A DNA stretch of 64,000 nt from Streptomyces sp. NK08204. GTDB taxonomy: Bacteria; Actinomycetota; Actinomycetes; Streptomycetales; Streptomycetaceae. The DNA lies in assembly GCF_020400585.1 (NCBI RefSeq), contig NZ_JAINVF010000005.1, forward strand, positions 248,001 to 312,000, given 5' to 3'. The translations under genes were made by a program, and so were the position numbers. Below the pieces are notes generated by a model that saw only the letters and a program-made list of their open reading frames with translations, had not been told where the DNA came from and did no database searches. Positions 1 through 8,830 of this stretch are shown one piece after another; position 1 is the first letter of the stretch; each line of letters starts with the position of its first letter.

Positions 1-623
1 CCCGTCGATCCAGTTGTGGTGTCCTGCTGAGCGGACCCCCCGGACACGGAACCTCTCAGGTCCCGCCCGGCCCGCTCGCTCTCGATGAGCTCGTTCAGCC
101 AGCGCACTTCGCGCTCCACGGACTCCATCCCGTGGCGCTGGAGCTCGAGGGTGTAGTCGTCGAGGCGCTCCCGCGTGCGGGCCAGGGAGGCGCGCATCTT
201 CTCCAGGCGCTCCTCCAGGCGGCTGCGACGGCCCTCCAGTACGCGCATGCGCACATCACGCGAGGTCTGCCCGAAGAAGGCGAACCGTGCGGCGAAGTGC
301 TCGTCCTCGTACGCGTCGGGACCGGTCTGCGAGAGCAGCTCCTCGAAATGCTCCTTACCTTCGGCCGTCAACCGGTAGACGATCTTGGCGCGGCGCCCGG
401 CGAGGGGAGCGGTGAGGGCGTCCTCATGGGTGCTTCCGGGTTCCTCGGTCAACCAGCCGTTGGTGACCAGCGTCTTGAGGCAGGGATACAGGGTCCCGTA
501 GCTGAAGGCACGGAACACACCCAGTGACGTATTGAGTCGCTTACGCAGCTCGTAGCCGTGCATGGGGGACTCGCGCAGCAGGCCGAGCACGGCGAACTCG
601 AGGATGCCGGAACGTCGGCTCAT
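1..623 (-). CDS. PadR-family transcriptional regulator (3' end off window)
   Basis: The reading frame opens with ATG at 623 and has no stop before the left edge, so at least 207 codons are present. The N-terminal part (ILEFAVLGLLRESPMHGYEL, then a tyrosine-rich SYGTLYPCLKTL segment) is the winged-helix signature of PadR regulators. A long charged helix follows (EGRRSRLEERLEKMRASLAR), as in the PadR C-terminal dimerisation coiled coil. Family members are repressors that commonly regulate themselves and a neighbour. A 23-bp perfect palindrome at 696-718, just upstream of this gene and before the penicillin-binding protein, is the likely operator. The ligand and full target set cannot be told from sequence. 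The C-terminal tail beyond the coiled coil is Gly/Ser/Thr-rich and may be disordered. Confidence 0.9.
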   Translation of the reverse strand, partial: MSRRSGILEFAVLGLLRESPMHGYELRKRLNTSLGVFRAFSYGTLYPCLKTLVTNGWLTEEPGSTHEDALTAPLAGRRAKIVYRLTAEGKEHFEELLSQTGPDAYEDEHFAARFAFFGQTSRDVRMRVLEGRRSRLEERLEKMRASLARTRERLDDYTLELQRHGMESVEREVRWLNELIESERAGRDLRGSVSGGSAQQDTTTGST

Positions 624-695
624 CGTCGCCTCCTCTCGGTCCGCAGTGCCCGCGCACCGCACTCACCACGTCTTCTCAGCGTCTTTATCTCACAC

Positions 696-718
696 TGATG
701 TATCGACTCGATACATCA
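696..718. promoter_or_regulatory. Probable PadR operator palindrome
   Basis: TGATGTATCGA and its exact inverted copy TCGATACATCA flank a single central C, giving a perfect 23-bp palindrome. It contains the ATGT...ACAT half-sites usual for PadR operators. It lies 73 bp upstream of the padR-like start and about 300 bp upstream of the divergent penicillin-binding protein gene. Binding by the adjacent regulator is inferred. Confidence 0.75.
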
Positions 719-1019
719 TGACGATAGAACGGCCTTCCGGGTGCGACAAGAGGGAGGGTGGTGAACGGGATCACATCCATGATTCCCGTGAGGTAAGTTG
801 CCTTCTTTGGGGTGAACTTCCGTATTAGATGCGTTTTGGCGGTGCGTAGTGTGTGCGGCATGCACACCGCCGGGAACCAAGCGACGTCTGGGGAGCGTCG
901 TCGTCCCCGGTGCAGTACGGGTGAATGCGCAACCGACCACATCCGTACTCCGGGGGGACCGGAAAACAGCCGCCGTTCCAGGCGCGCAGGGGTGCGCCTG
1001 CCCGAGGAGTAGTCGTTCG
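719..1019 (+). promoter_or_regulatory. Upstream region of the penicillin-binding protein gene
   Basis: About 300 bp without a supported gene. It is somewhat less GC-rich near 770-840 and probably holds the promoter of the downstream gene; no -35/-10 pair stands out. GAGGAG at 1004-1009 serves as the ribosome binding site for the ATG at 1020. A longer in-frame start at 849 exists, but it would place coding sequence over this region without a ribosome binding site. Confidence 0.5.
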
Positions 1020-3674
1020 ATGAGCGAGCACCGTCGCAAACCGCCGCAGCCGCAGGGAGGCGGACGTGCCGCGGCCCGACGCGGCCAGTCCGATGCGTCC
1101 TCCGGCCGCCGTGCGGCACCGCGAGGCGCCACCGGGTCTCCTGCCGACTCCTATGGGTCCAGTTCCTATGGGGCGGACTCACGCGACTCGGGGGGTGAGG
1201 AGCGCCCTTACGGCGGCCGTGCCGAGGCCCGCCGGGCGGCGCAGCGAGGCGGTCGGCGCAGAGCCGCCGACAACGCGGCGCCGGGCCGCCGCGGTGGTCC
1301 GGGAGGAACCGGTCCCGGGCGCGGCAGGGGACGGGCGGCGGCAGCGCCGGGCAAGAAGCGGTTCATCGACTACCCGCGCGCGGGCAAGTTCGGCTGGCGC
1401 CGCTGGGTGCCCTCCTGGAAGCTCGTCTCGGGGATGTTCCTCGGCTTCGTCGGCAGCCTGGTCGTGATGGTCGGCGTCGGCTACGCGATGGTGTCCATTC
1501 CCAACGAGAACGACGCGGCCAAGTCCCAGAACAACGTCTACTACTGGGCCGACGGCACCCAGATGGTGGCCACGGGCACCGGTGTGAACCGGCAGAACGT
1601 CAGCATCGACAAGATTCCCAAGGCGATGCAGTTCGCGGTGATCTCGGCCGAGAACAAGTCCTTCTACCAGGACTCGGGCGTCGACCCCATGGGTATCCTG
1701 CGCGCCCTGGCCAACATGGCGCGCGGCGGCCAGACGCAGGGTGGTTCGACGATCACCCAGCAGTACGTCAAGAACACGTACCTCAGCCAGGAACAGACGG
1801 TCACCCGCAAGTTCAAGGAGATGTTCATCTCCATAAAGGTGGGCACGAAGCTCTCCAAGGACGACATCATGCGGGGGTACCTGAACACGTCGTACTTCGG
1901 CCGCGGCGCCTACGGCATCCAGGCCGCCGCGCAGACGTACTACGGCAAGGACGCGGTCCAGCTCACGCGGAGCCAGTGCGCTTTCCTCGCCGCGCTGCTC
2001 AAGGGCCCGACGTACTACGACCCGGCCGGCAACGCCGACCTCGACAAGGCGGCGACCGCCGCGGCCAACACGGAGCGCTCCAAGGCGCGCTGGGCCTGGA
2101 TCCTCGGTGAGATGCACAAGGACAAGCACCTCACCGACGCCCAGTACCAGGAGGCCATCAAGAAGTACCCCAGTCCTCAGGGCCGCAAGGCGACCAAGGG
2201 CATGACCGGCCAGATCAGCTATCTTGCCGACACGGCCAAGAAGTACGTGCTGAGCCACTCCGACATCACGGAGGCACAGTTCGACAAGGGCGGGTACCAG
2301 ATCTACACGACCTTCCAGAAGGACAAGGTCAACGCCCTGAGCGCCGCCGTGAAGAAGATCCAGCAGCAGCGTCTGCACCCCAAGACGGAGCCCAGGGACA
2401 AGTACGTCCAGTTCGGCGCGGCGTCCGTGAATCCGAGCGACGGGGCGATCGTCGCCCTCTACGGCGGTGACGGCTACGAGAAGGGCCACTTCACCAACAA
2501 CGCGGACACCTCGGGTGTCCCCGTCGGCTCGACGTGGAAGCCGTTCGTGCTCGCCGCGGCGATGGAGTACGGCACCTACAAGTCCGACGGTCTGGGTATC
2601 TCCCCGCTCAGCAAGTACAACGGCGACGACCACCTCAAGGTCAGGCGACCGGACGGGACGTACTACCTCAACAAGGACAACTCGACCTTCTATCAGAACA
2701 ACGAGAGTCCTCACCCCTGGGGCTACATCACCCTGCGCAAGGCCATGGAGCAGTCCATCAACACGCCGTTCGTGCAGCTCGCCGTGGACGTGGGACTGCA
2801 GAAGGTCCGGGACGTCGCCCAGGCGTCCGGCGTGCTGGACGAGAGCATGTCCAGCCTCAACCCGTCGTTCGCCATCGGTACGTCCACCCCGAGTGCGATC
2901 CGCATGGCCGACGCCTACGCCACGTTCGCGGCGTCCGGCATGCACAGGGACCCGTACTCGGTGACCAAGGTCAAGTACAACGGCGAGGACAAGCCGGGCT
3001 TCACCAAGCCGAAGTCCAGCCAGGCGATGCCCGCCAACGTGGCGAACAACGTCACGGACGTCCTGCAGAACGTGATCCAGAACGGTACGGGTCAGAACGC
3101 CAAGGCCCTGGGCCGTACCGCGGCCGGCAAGACCGGTACGACCGACAAGAACAAGTCCGCCTGGTTCGTCGGCTACACCCAGCAGCTGTCGACCTCGGTG
3201 GCCATGTTCCGTGAGAACCCCAAGGACCACAAACTGCTCTCCATGAACGGCACCGCCGGCGTGGACTCCATCCACGGTGGTGACATCCCGACCTCGGTGT
3301 GGACCGAGTACATGAAGCTCGCACTGCAGGGCCAGAACGACCCCGGCTTCCCGGACGCCACCAAGATCGGCAGCGTCCAGGACGAGGTCGGCGCGCCCTC
3401 GCCGACCCCGACGGTCGCGGCCACGCCGAGCGCCACGCCGAGTGCCAAGCCGAGCCCGTCGCCCAGCGAGAGCACGACCGGGCCGTCGCCGTCGGCGAGC
3501 CAGACCTGCAACGGCTGGAGCTGGAAGTGCAACAGCACCACCGGAGGAACGACGACCGGCGGCACAGGCACCAGTCCGAGCCCCAGCCCCTCAGCCAGTG
3601 ACACGACCGGGACCACGACCGGCAGTACCAAAGGCAACGGCAACGGCGGACTCTTCGGCGGCACCCAGGGCTGA
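1020..3674 (+). CDS. Class A penicillin-binding protein (bifunctional transglycosylase/transpeptidase)
   Basis: An 884-residue peptidoglycan synthase that polymerises lipid II and cross-links stem peptides outside the membrane. Residues 1-130 are a basic, Gly/Arg-rich cytoplasmic tail and about 134-158 form the single membrane anchor. The GT51 domain shows AENKSFY (210-216, holding the catalytic Glu) and GGSTITQQ (241-248). The transpeptidase domain shows all three catalytic motifs: STWK (504-507), SIN (579-581) and KTGT (704-707). The last 100 residues are a Pro/Ser/Thr-rich tail with two cysteines spaced TCNGWSWKC. The start at 1020 follows GAGGAG with good spacing. A strong hairpin follows at 3688-3730, so it is likely transcribed alone. 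It resembles SCO3901 in position. Both active sites look intact. Confidence 0.95.
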   Translation: MSEHRRKPPQPQGGGRAAARRGQSDASSGRRAAPRGATGSPADSYGSSSYGADSRDSGGEERPYGGRAEARRAAQRGGRRRAADNAAPGRRGGPGGTGPGRGRGRAAAAPGKKRFIDYPRAGKFGWRRWVPSWKLVSGMFLGFVGSLVVMVGVGYAMVSIPNENDAAKSQNNVYYWADGTQMVATGTGVNRQNVSIDKIPKAMQFAVISAENKSFYQDSGVDPMGILRALANMARGGQTQGGSTITQQYVKNTYLSQEQTVTRKFKEMFISIKVGTKLSKDDIMRGYLNTSYFGRGAYGIQAAAQTYYGKDAVQLTRSQCAFLAALLKGPTYYDPAGNADLDKAATAAANTERSKARWAWILGEMHKDKHLTDAQYQEAIKKYPSPQGRKATKGMTGQISYLADTAKKYVLSHSDITEAQFDKGGYQIYTTFQKDKVNALSAAVKKIQQQRLHPKTEPRDKYVQFGAASVNPSDGAIVALYGGDGYEKGHFTNNADTSGVPVGSTWKPFVLAAAMEYGTYKSDGLGISPLSKYNGDDHLKVRRPDGTYYLNKDNSTFYQNNESPHPWGYITLRKAMEQSINTPFVQLAVDVGLQKVRDVAQASGVLDESMSSLNPSFAIGTSTPSAIRMADAYATFAASGMHRDPYSVTKVKYNGEDKPGFTKPKSSQAMPANVANNVTDVLQNVIQNGTGQNAKALGRTAAGKTGTTDKNKSAWFVGYTQQLSTSVAMFRENPKDHKLLSMNGTAGVDSIHGGDIPTSVWTEYMKLALQGQNDPGFPDATKIGSVQDEVGAPSPTPTVAATPSATPSAKPSPSPSESTTGPSPSASQTCNGWSWKCNSTTGGTTTGGTGTSPSPSPSASDTTGTTTGSTKGNGNGGLFGGTQG

Positions 3675-3687
3675 CCGATGACCCGAA

Positions 3688-3730
3688 GGCCGGTGCGCGG
3701 CGCTTCCTCGCGGGGCGCCGTGCACCGGCC
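3688..3730 (+). terminator. Rho-independent-like hairpin after the PBP gene
   Basis: GGCCGGTGC (3688-3696) pairs with GCACCGGCC (3722-3730), with a further inner GC-rich stem; TCTTGGTT follows. It lies 14 bp after the stop codon. The rest of 3731-3854 shows no gene and is upstream sequence for the next one. Confidence 0.7.
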
Positions 3731-3854
3731 TCTTGGTTGACCGGGCGTCGGCGTTGAGACGGGCCGCGGTGCGGAGGCCGGCCGAACGGGGCCCTGACGG
3801 GCCCAGCCGAGCCGCCTGGGCGGACCCGCGCCGTTCTCAGGCCCGTAGGGCAGG

Positions 3855-5420
3855 ATGTGCCCCATGCCCAGTGCAGAGATGACGCCCTCGAGCGTGCACC
3901 GGCCCGAGCCCCCGCGGCCCGCCGGGGCGGAACCGGTGCGGCCGACCCGCGAGGACGAGGTCGCGGCGGCCGGCAGTGAGCTGATCGGCGGCCCCATCGG
4001 GCGGCGAGCCCTGACCGGGACCTCCTGGCTGACTCCCGTCCGGGTGGTCGTCCTCGTGGCGATCGGCATGTTCGCCCTGGGCCTGGTCCAGAAGGCGCCC
4101 TGCTACCACAGCGGCTGGTTCTTCGGCGCCAGCTCCCAGTACACCCACGCCTGCTACTCGGACATCCCGCACCTCTACCAGGGGCGCGGCTTCGCCGACG
4201 GGCTCGTGCCGTACTTCGACCGCATCCCGGACGACGTCTCCGGCGGTATGGGCTACCTCGAATACCCGGTGCTCACCGGCCTGTTCATGGAGGTGGCGTC
4301 CTGGCTGACCCCGCACAGCGGCAGCATCCAGCACCAGGAGAAGTGGTACTGGTTCGTCAACGCCGGAATGCTGATGGCCTGCGCGGCCGTCATCGTCGTC
4401 TGCGTGTCGCGTACCCACCGCCGGCGCCCCTGGGACGGCCTGCTGGTCGCCCTGGCCCCCGCCTTCACACTGACCGCGACCATCAACTGGGACCTCTTCG
4501 CGGTCGCCCTGACCGCCGCCGCGATGCTGATGTGGGCACGGGGCCGCGCCGCCGCCTTCGGCGTTCTGCTGGGCCTTGCGACGGCCGCCAAGCTCTATCC
4601 CGTCCTGCTGCTCGGCCCGCTGCTCGTGCTGTGCTGGCGGGCGGGCCGATGGCGGGAGTTCTTCCAGGCCGTGGGCGCAGCGGCGGGTGCCTGGCTCGTG
4701 GTGAACCTTCCGGTGATGATCACGCACGACGCGACGGGCTTCCACATCCGCGAGGGCTGGGCGAAGTTCTACAGCTTCAGCCACGACCGGGGCGTCGACT
4801 TCGGCTCCTTCTGGCTGATCTGGGCGCAGAACTCCAGCCATCCGCCCAGCACCGACTTCGTGAACACCGCGGCCAGCGCCCTGGTGGTGTTCTCCTTCCT
4901 CGGCATCGCCGCGCTCACGTTCACCGCCCCGCGCCGGCCGCGCTTCGCGCAGCTGGCCTTCCTGATGATCGCGGCCTTCATCCTCACCAACAAGGTCTAC
5001 TCACCGCAGTACGTCCTGTGGCTGGTGCCGCTGGCGGCCCTCGCCCGCCCCAAGTGGCGCGACTTCCTGATCTGGCAGGCGTGCGAGCTGGCGTACTTCC
5101 TGGGCATCTGGATGTACCTCGCGTACACGACCAGCGGCGACGCCCACAAGGGCCTGCCGACGCACGGCTACCACTGGGCGATCGTGCTGCACCTGCTGGG
5201 CACGCTGTACCTGTGCGCCGTCGTCGTACGGGACATCCTCATGCCGGAGCGGGACGTGGTGCGCCGCTCCGGCGACGACGACCCCTCGGGCGGGGTGCTC
5301 GACGGCGCGCAGGACGTCTTCGTGCTCGGCGCGGCGGCCCGTCCGCCGCGGCACGCCGCCCACTTCGACGTGCCTCATGTGGACTGGGGAAGCCGGTCCT
5401 CCGAGGACCGTTCGCTCTGA
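3855..5420 (+). CDS. GT87-type polytopic membrane glycosyltransferase (DUF2029)
   Basis: A 521-residue integral membrane protein. A hydrophilic N-terminus of about 60 residues (ending near GTSWLTPVRV) precedes around ten hydrophobic segments. An early acidic/aromatic loop and repeated Trp/Tyr-rich membrane borders resemble the GT87 family, which uses polyprenyl-phosphate mannose to build mannosylated glycolipids or cell-wall glycans in actinobacteria. GT87 is a GT-C fold assigned here by general architecture; acceptor and donor are not readable. The C-terminal 60 residues are cytoplasmic and acidic. Starts at 3855 or 3864 are both possible. It ends just before a strong bidirectional terminator. 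Gene context (PBP, FemX-like ligase, racemase-like protein) fits a role in envelope synthesis, which is inference. Confidence 0.8.
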   Translation: MCPMPSAEMTPSSVHRPEPPRPAGAEPVRPTREDEVAAAGSELIGGPIGRRALTGTSWLTPVRVVVLVAIGMFALGLVQKAPCYHSGWFFGASSQYTHACYSDIPHLYQGRGFADGLVPYFDRIPDDVSGGMGYLEYPVLTGLFMEVASWLTPHSGSIQHQEKWYWFVNAGMLMACAAVIVVCVSRTHRRRPWDGLLVALAPAFTLTATINWDLFAVALTAAAMLMWARGRAAAFGVLLGLATAAKLYPVLLLGPLLVLCWRAGRWREFFQAVGAAAGAWLVVNLPVMITHDATGFHIREGWAKFYSFSHDRGVDFGSFWLIWAQNSSHPPSTDFVNTAASALVVFSFLGIAALTFTAPRRPRFAQLAFLMIAAFILTNKVYSPQYVLWLVPLAALARPKWRDFLIWQACELAYFLGIWMYLAYTTSGDAHKGLPTHGYHWAIVLHLLGTLYLCAVVVRDILMPERDVVRRSGDDDPSGGVLDGAQDVFVLGAAARPPRHAAHFDVPHVDWGSRSSEDRSL

Positions 5421-5441
5421 GCGAACGACCGAGAATGAAGG

Positions 5442-5477
5442 AAAGGCCGTACACGGAGTTCCCCGTGTACGGCCTTT
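5442..5477. terminator. Bidirectional terminator between convergent genes
   Basis: AAAGGCCGTACACGG (5442-5456) and its perfect complement CCGTGTACGGCCTTT (5463-5477) enclose a 6-nt loop. There is an A-run on the left and a T-run on the right, so it can stop transcription from both sides: the GT87 gene ending at 5420 and the racemase-like gene ending at 5496. Confidence 0.95.
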
Positions 5478-5495
5478 TCGTCGTTCCAAGGGCCG

Positions 5496-6527
5496 TCAGC
5501 GGTCCACGAGCCGGTCGAACTGCGTGGTGGTGTGCCGCAGATGGGCGACCAGCTCGTCGCCGACCGTCGGCTCGGGGGCGTCGGCCGGGACGAACAGGAT
5601 CGACACCTGCATGTGTGGCGGCTCCGCGAACCAGCGCTGCTTGCCGCCCCAGACGAACGGAGAGAGATTCCGGTTCACCGTGGCCAGGCCGGCCCGTGCG
5701 ACGCCCTTGGCGCGCGGCATGACGCCGTGCATGGCCTTCGGGGCCTCCAGGCCCACCCCGTGTGACGTACCGCCCGCCACGACCACCAGGAAGCCGTCGG
5801 AGGCCGCCTTCTGCTGCCGGTAGCCGAACCGGTCACCCTTGGCCACGCGCGTGACGTCCAGGACGGCGCCGCGGTACTCCGTGGCCTCGTGGTCCCCCAG
5901 CCACAGCCGGGTGCCGATCCGGGCGCGGAACCGGGTCTGCGGGAACTGCTGCTGGAGCCGGGCCAGTTCATCGGCCTTGAGGTGGCTGACGAACATGGTG
6001 TGCAGCGGCAGCCGGGCCGCGCGCAGCCGGTCCATCCAGCCGATGACCTCCTCGACGGCGTCCGAGCCGTCGGTGCGGTCCAGCGGCAGGTGGATGGCGA
6101 AGCCCTCCAGCCGGACGTTCTCAATGGCCTGGTGCAGCTGCGGCAGGTCCTGCTCGCTGATGCCGTGCCGCTTCATCGAGGACATCACCTCGATGACCAC
6201 CCGGGCGCCGACGAGGCCGTACACGCCGTCGACCGACGACACCGAGCGGATGACGCGGTCGGGCAGCGGCACCGGCTCCTCGCCGCGCCGGTACGGAGTG
6301 AGCACCAGCAGGTCGCCGCCGAAGAAGTCCTTGATGCTCGCGGCCTCGTACGTCGTGCCGACGGCGAGCAGGTCCGAACCGAGCCGCGTGGCCTCCTCCG
6401 CCAGCCGGTCGTGTCCGAAGCCGTAGCCGTTGCCCTTGCAGACCGGGACGAGCCCCGGGAACTGCTCCTGCACGTGCTTGTGGTGCGCCCGCCAGCGCGC
6501 GGTGTCGACGTAGAGCGTGAGCGCCAT
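5496..6527 (-). CDS. Alanine-racemase-like PLP protein
   Basis: A 343-residue protein with the fold-type III PLP barrel of alanine racemase. The motif VCKGNGYGFG near residue 30 corresponds to the PLP-lysine signature (usually VVKANAYGHG), and IGTRLWLGD lies near the barrel end. The C-terminal region (HMQVSILFVP, then TVGDELVAHL) resembles the racemase C-terminal domain, but the usual catalytic MDQ segment is replaced, so alanine racemase activity is doubtful and a related amino-acid racemase or a PLP-binding role is possible. It lies 82 bp downstream of the FemX-like ligase on the same strand and probably shares its transcript, suggesting a job in peptidoglycan precursor chemistry. It matches SCO3903 in position. 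Confidence 0.8.
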   Translation of the reverse strand: MALTLYVDTARWRAHHKHVQEQFPGLVPVCKGNGYGFGHDRLAEEATRLGSDLLAVGTTYEAASIKDFFGGDLLVLTPYRRGEEPVPLPDRVIRSVSSVDGVYGLVGARVVIEVMSSMKRHGISEQDLPQLHQAIENVRLEGFAIHLPLDRTDGSDAVEEVIGWMDRLRAARLPLHTMFVSHLKADELARLQQQFPQTRFRARIGTRLWLGDHEATEYRGAVLDVTRVAKGDRFGYRQQKAASDGFLVVVAGGTSHGVGLEAPKAMHGVMPRAKGVARAGLATVNRNLSPFVWGGKQRWFAEPPHMQVSILFVPADAPEPTVGDELVAHLRHTTTQFDRLVDR

Positions 6528-6609
6528 GGCCGGACCCGGAACCTTTCTCGTGGCTGGGTGGATCAGAGATGGATGAGCCGTGAAGGCTATGGAATCAAAC
6601 GTCCGTGGC

Positions 6610-7731
6610 TCAACGGCGCGACATGTAGATGTCGAGCGCCTTGTGGAGCAGCTTGTTCAGCGGGAAGTCCCACTCGCCGAGGTACTCGGCGGCCTGCCCG
6701 CCCGTGCCGACCTTGAACTGGATGAGGCCGAACAGATGGTCGCTCTCGTCCAGCGAGTCGGAGATGCCGCGCAGGTCGTAGACGGTCGCGCCGAGCGCGT
6801 AGGCGTCGCGCAGCATCCGCCACTGCATCGCGTTCGAGGGCCGCACCTCACGGCCGATGTTGTCGGAGGCGCCGTAGGAGTACCAGACGTGGCCGCCGAC
6901 GATCAGCATGGTCGCCGCCGACAGGTTCACGCCGTTGTGGCGGGCGAAGTACAGCCGCATGCGGTTGGGGTCCTCGGTGTTGAGGGCCGCCCACATGCGC
7001 TGGAAGTACGACAGCGGACGGGGCCGGAAGTGGTCGCGCACGGCCGTGATCTCGTACAGCCGCTGCCACTCGGCGAGGTCCTGGTAGCCGCCCTGGACGA
7101 CCTCGACGCCGGCCTTCTCGGCCTTCTTGATGTTGCGGCGCCACAGCTGGTTGAAGTTCTTGTGGACCTCTTCCAGGGAACGGTTCGCCAGCGGCACCTG
7201 GTAGACGTAGCGGGGCTGCACGTCGCCGAAGCCGGCGCCGCCGTCCTCGCCCTGCTGCCAGCCCATGCGGCGCAGCTTGTCGGCGACCTCGAAGGCGCGC
7301 GGCTCGATGAAGTCGGCCTCCAGGTCGCGCAGCCGCTTCACGTCCGGGCTCTGGATGCCCTTCTTGATCGTCTCCGCGTTCCAGCGGCGGATGATCACCG
7401 GCGGGCCCATCTTCACGGAGAACGCGCCCTTCTGCTTCAGGTGCGCCAGCATCGGCTGGATCCAGTCGTCCAGGTTCGGCGCGAACCAGTTGATGACCGG
7501 GCCCTCGGGCAGATAGGCCAGATAGCGCTTGATCTTGGGCAGCTGGCGGTACAGGACCAGGCCCACGCCGACCAGTTCGCCGGTGCGCTCGTCGAACCAG
7601 CCGAGGTTCTCGGAGCGCCACTCCGCCTTCACGTCGGCCCAGGCCGGGACCTGCATGTGGCTCGCCGCCGGCAGGCTCTGGATGTAGGCCAGATGTTGCT
7701 CGCGGCTGATGGTCCTCAGGGTCAGGCTCAT
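6610..7731 (-). CDS. femX: FemX-like peptidyltransferase (FemABX family)
   Basis: A 373-residue member of the FemABX/peptidoglycan bridge family, which uses aminoacyl-tRNA to add the first bridge residue (glycine in Streptomyces) to the stem peptide. Two GNAT-like folds are expected. Visible family features are [20 protein letters not shown] at the N-terminus, [11 protein letters not shown], and the C-terminal [20 protein letters not shown] followed by [20 protein letters not shown], where FemX proteins bind substrate. The start at 7731 follows AGGAG 9 nt upstream; a longer frame from 7842 adds 37 residues without support. The S. coelicolor homologue at this position (SCO3904, from memory) is the FemX needed for normal bridge formation and linked to VanK-dependent vancomycin resistance. 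First gene of an operon with the racemase-like gene. Confidence 0.88.
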   Translation of the reverse strand: MSLTLRTISREQHLAYIQSLPAASHMQVPAWADVKAEWRSENLGWFDERTGELVGVGLVLYRQLPKIKRYLAYLPEGPVINWFAPNLDDWIQPMLAHLKQKGAFSVKMGPPVIIRRWNAETIKKGIQSPDVKRLRDLEADFIEPRAFEVADKLRRMGWQQGEDGGAGFGDVQPRYVYQVPLANRSLEEVHKNFNQLWRRNIKKAEKAGVEVVQGGYQDLAEWQRLYEITAVRDHFRPRPLSYFQRMWAALNTEDPNRMRLYFARHNGVNLSAATMLIVGGHVWYSYGASDNIGREVRPSNAMQWRMLRDAYALGATVYDLRGISDSLDESDHLFGLIQFKVGTGGQAAEYLGEWDFPLNKLLHKALDIYMSRR

Positions 7732-7914
7732 GTCGGGGCGCTCCTCGGGCTGGTGTGTCCCCATGGGGTCAGGGGCTCCGGCTCTCGCGCCGAAGCCTAC
7801 TGCGCCGTCCGGGCGCCCCGACTGGGCATATGGCACCTTCACCCCGGCCCGTGGGCCACCGGGGCCTTCCGTGGCACCGCGTGAGGGTGCCGCCGGGGGT
7901 GGCGGCGGGCGGAC

Positions 7915-8235
7915 TCAGCCGCCGACGAGGCCGCCGAACAGTCCGCCGTGTGCCATGCCGATCAGGAAGCCGATCCCCGAGGCACCGAGACCCAGGATCA
8001 GAACGGTCCGCTCGCGCGTGGTCACCGAGATCCACTGCCCGTACGCGCCGGTGAAGATCCCCACCAGGCCGGTCCAGGACGTGAGCAGATGCAGGCCGTG
8101 GAAGAAGGACGTGATGAACGACAGCAAGCCCAGGACCAGTGTCACCACCATCAGGGTGTCCTGGACGGGATGGGCCTTGCCGTCGGAGGCGAACAGGGAT
8201 CCGGCGGTGTTGGGTCGCAATGCCTGCTGTGCCAT
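7915..8235 (-). CDS. Small conserved membrane protein of unknown function
   Basis: A 106-residue protein. After about 25 hydrophilic residues ([15 protein letters not shown]...) come three hydrophobic segments: [19 protein letters not shown], a central [20 protein letters not shown], and [19 protein letters not shown]. It ends in a Gly-rich tail. AGGAGGT (8241-8247) precedes the ATG at 8235; the longer frame from 8466 would overlap the rpsF leader. It diverges from rpsF. No function can be assigned; an equivalent (SCO3905 by position) is kept next to the rpsF operon in streptomycetes. Confidence 0.8.
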   Translation of the reverse strand: MAQQALRPNTAGSLFASDGKAHPVQDTLMVVTLVLGLLSFITSFFHGLHLLTSWTGLVGIFTGAYGQWISVTTRERTVLILGLGASGIGFLIGMAHGGLFGGLVGG

Positions 8236-8316
8236 GAGGCACCTCCTGCGGATCGCGGCGCACAGTAGCGCCTTACACACCCGATGTGTACAGATTGACG
8301 GTCTACGCGGCCGGAT

Positions 8317-8346
8317 TTCAACCGGAAGCCGGTGTGCAGGTAGTCT
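8317..8346 (+). promoter_or_regulatory. Candidate promoter of the rpsF operon
   Basis: TTCAAC (8317-8322), 18-bp spacer, TAGTCT (8341-8346), matching the loose Streptomyces sigma-HrdB pattern. Transcripts from here would carry a leader of about 110 nt before rpsF. Confidence 0.5.
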
Positions 8347-8391
8347 GTACCGTCTGCACCGGTGTCTGTTCAGGCATGCCCAGACGGGTAC
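8347..8391 (+). promoter_or_regulatory. Hairpin in the rpsF leader, possible S6:S18 autoregulation site
   Basis: GTACCGTCTG (8347-8356) pairs with CAGACGGGTAC (8381-8391), leaving one bulged G and a 24-nt loop. Many bacteria regulate rpsF-ssb-rpsR through a leader element bound by the S6:S18 complex that mimics their rRNA site. Placement right after the likely transcription start fits, but the diagnostic bulged CCG arrangement was not confirmed. Confidence 0.45.
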
Positions 8392-8464
8392 CGATGCGCA
8401 CGCATCACAACCCTCCTGCCACGGAACGACCGTGGCCGCTGAGTCCAAAGGAGGTGGGTTCCAC

Positions 8465-8755
8465 ATGCGTCACTACGAGGTGATGGTCATCCTCGACCCC
8501 GATCTGGAGGAGCGCGCTGTCGCCCCCCTGATCGAGAACTTCCTCTCCGTCGTCCGTGAGGGCAACGGCAAGGTCGAGAAGGTCGACACCTGGGGCCGTC
8601 GTCGTCTCGCGTACGAGATCAAGAAGAAGCCCGAGGGCATCTACTCGGTCATCGACCTGCAGGCCGAGCCTGCGGTCGTCAAGGAGCTCGACCGCCAGAT
8701 GAACCTGAACGAGTCGGTCCTCCGGACCAAGGTCCTCCGCCCCGAGACCCACTGA
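8465..8755 (+). CDS. rpsF: 30S ribosomal protein S6
   Basis: A 96-residue ribosomal protein of the small-subunit platform, which binds 16S rRNA as a heterodimer with S18. The sequence is canonical: [16 protein letters not shown] at the start, [20 protein letters not shown] in the middle and [10 protein letters not shown] at the end. AAAGGAGGT (8447-8455) is a near-perfect ribosome binding site 9 nt before the ATG. First gene of rpsF-ssb-rpsR-rplI, the standard actinobacterial order; the partner rpsR is two genes downstream. The frame is open upstream to 7709, but that part has no coding support. Confidence 0.98.
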   Translation: MRHYEVMVILDPDLEERAVAPLIENFLSVVREGNGKVEKVDTWGRRRLAYEIKKKPEGIYSVIDLQAEPAVVKELDRQMNLNESVLRTKVLRPETH

Positions 8756-8830
8756 GCTCTTCCGCTCAGCTGATCTCGGGATTCGAGTAGCAGCAAGCAG
8801 CCAGCAGCAAACCCGCCGAGAGGTTCCCCC

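Noticed and set aside
849..1019. Longer start for the PBP gene
   Set aside because: The 57 extra codons are not preceded by a ribosome binding site and fall in the promoter region; GAGGAG before ATG 1020 fits better.
1179..3275. A 698-residue open frame antisense to the PBP gene
   Set aside because: High-GC antisense frames of this length are routine in Streptomyces; the composition (Val/Gly/Arg/Leu/Asp rich) and lack of motifs mark it as a shadow.
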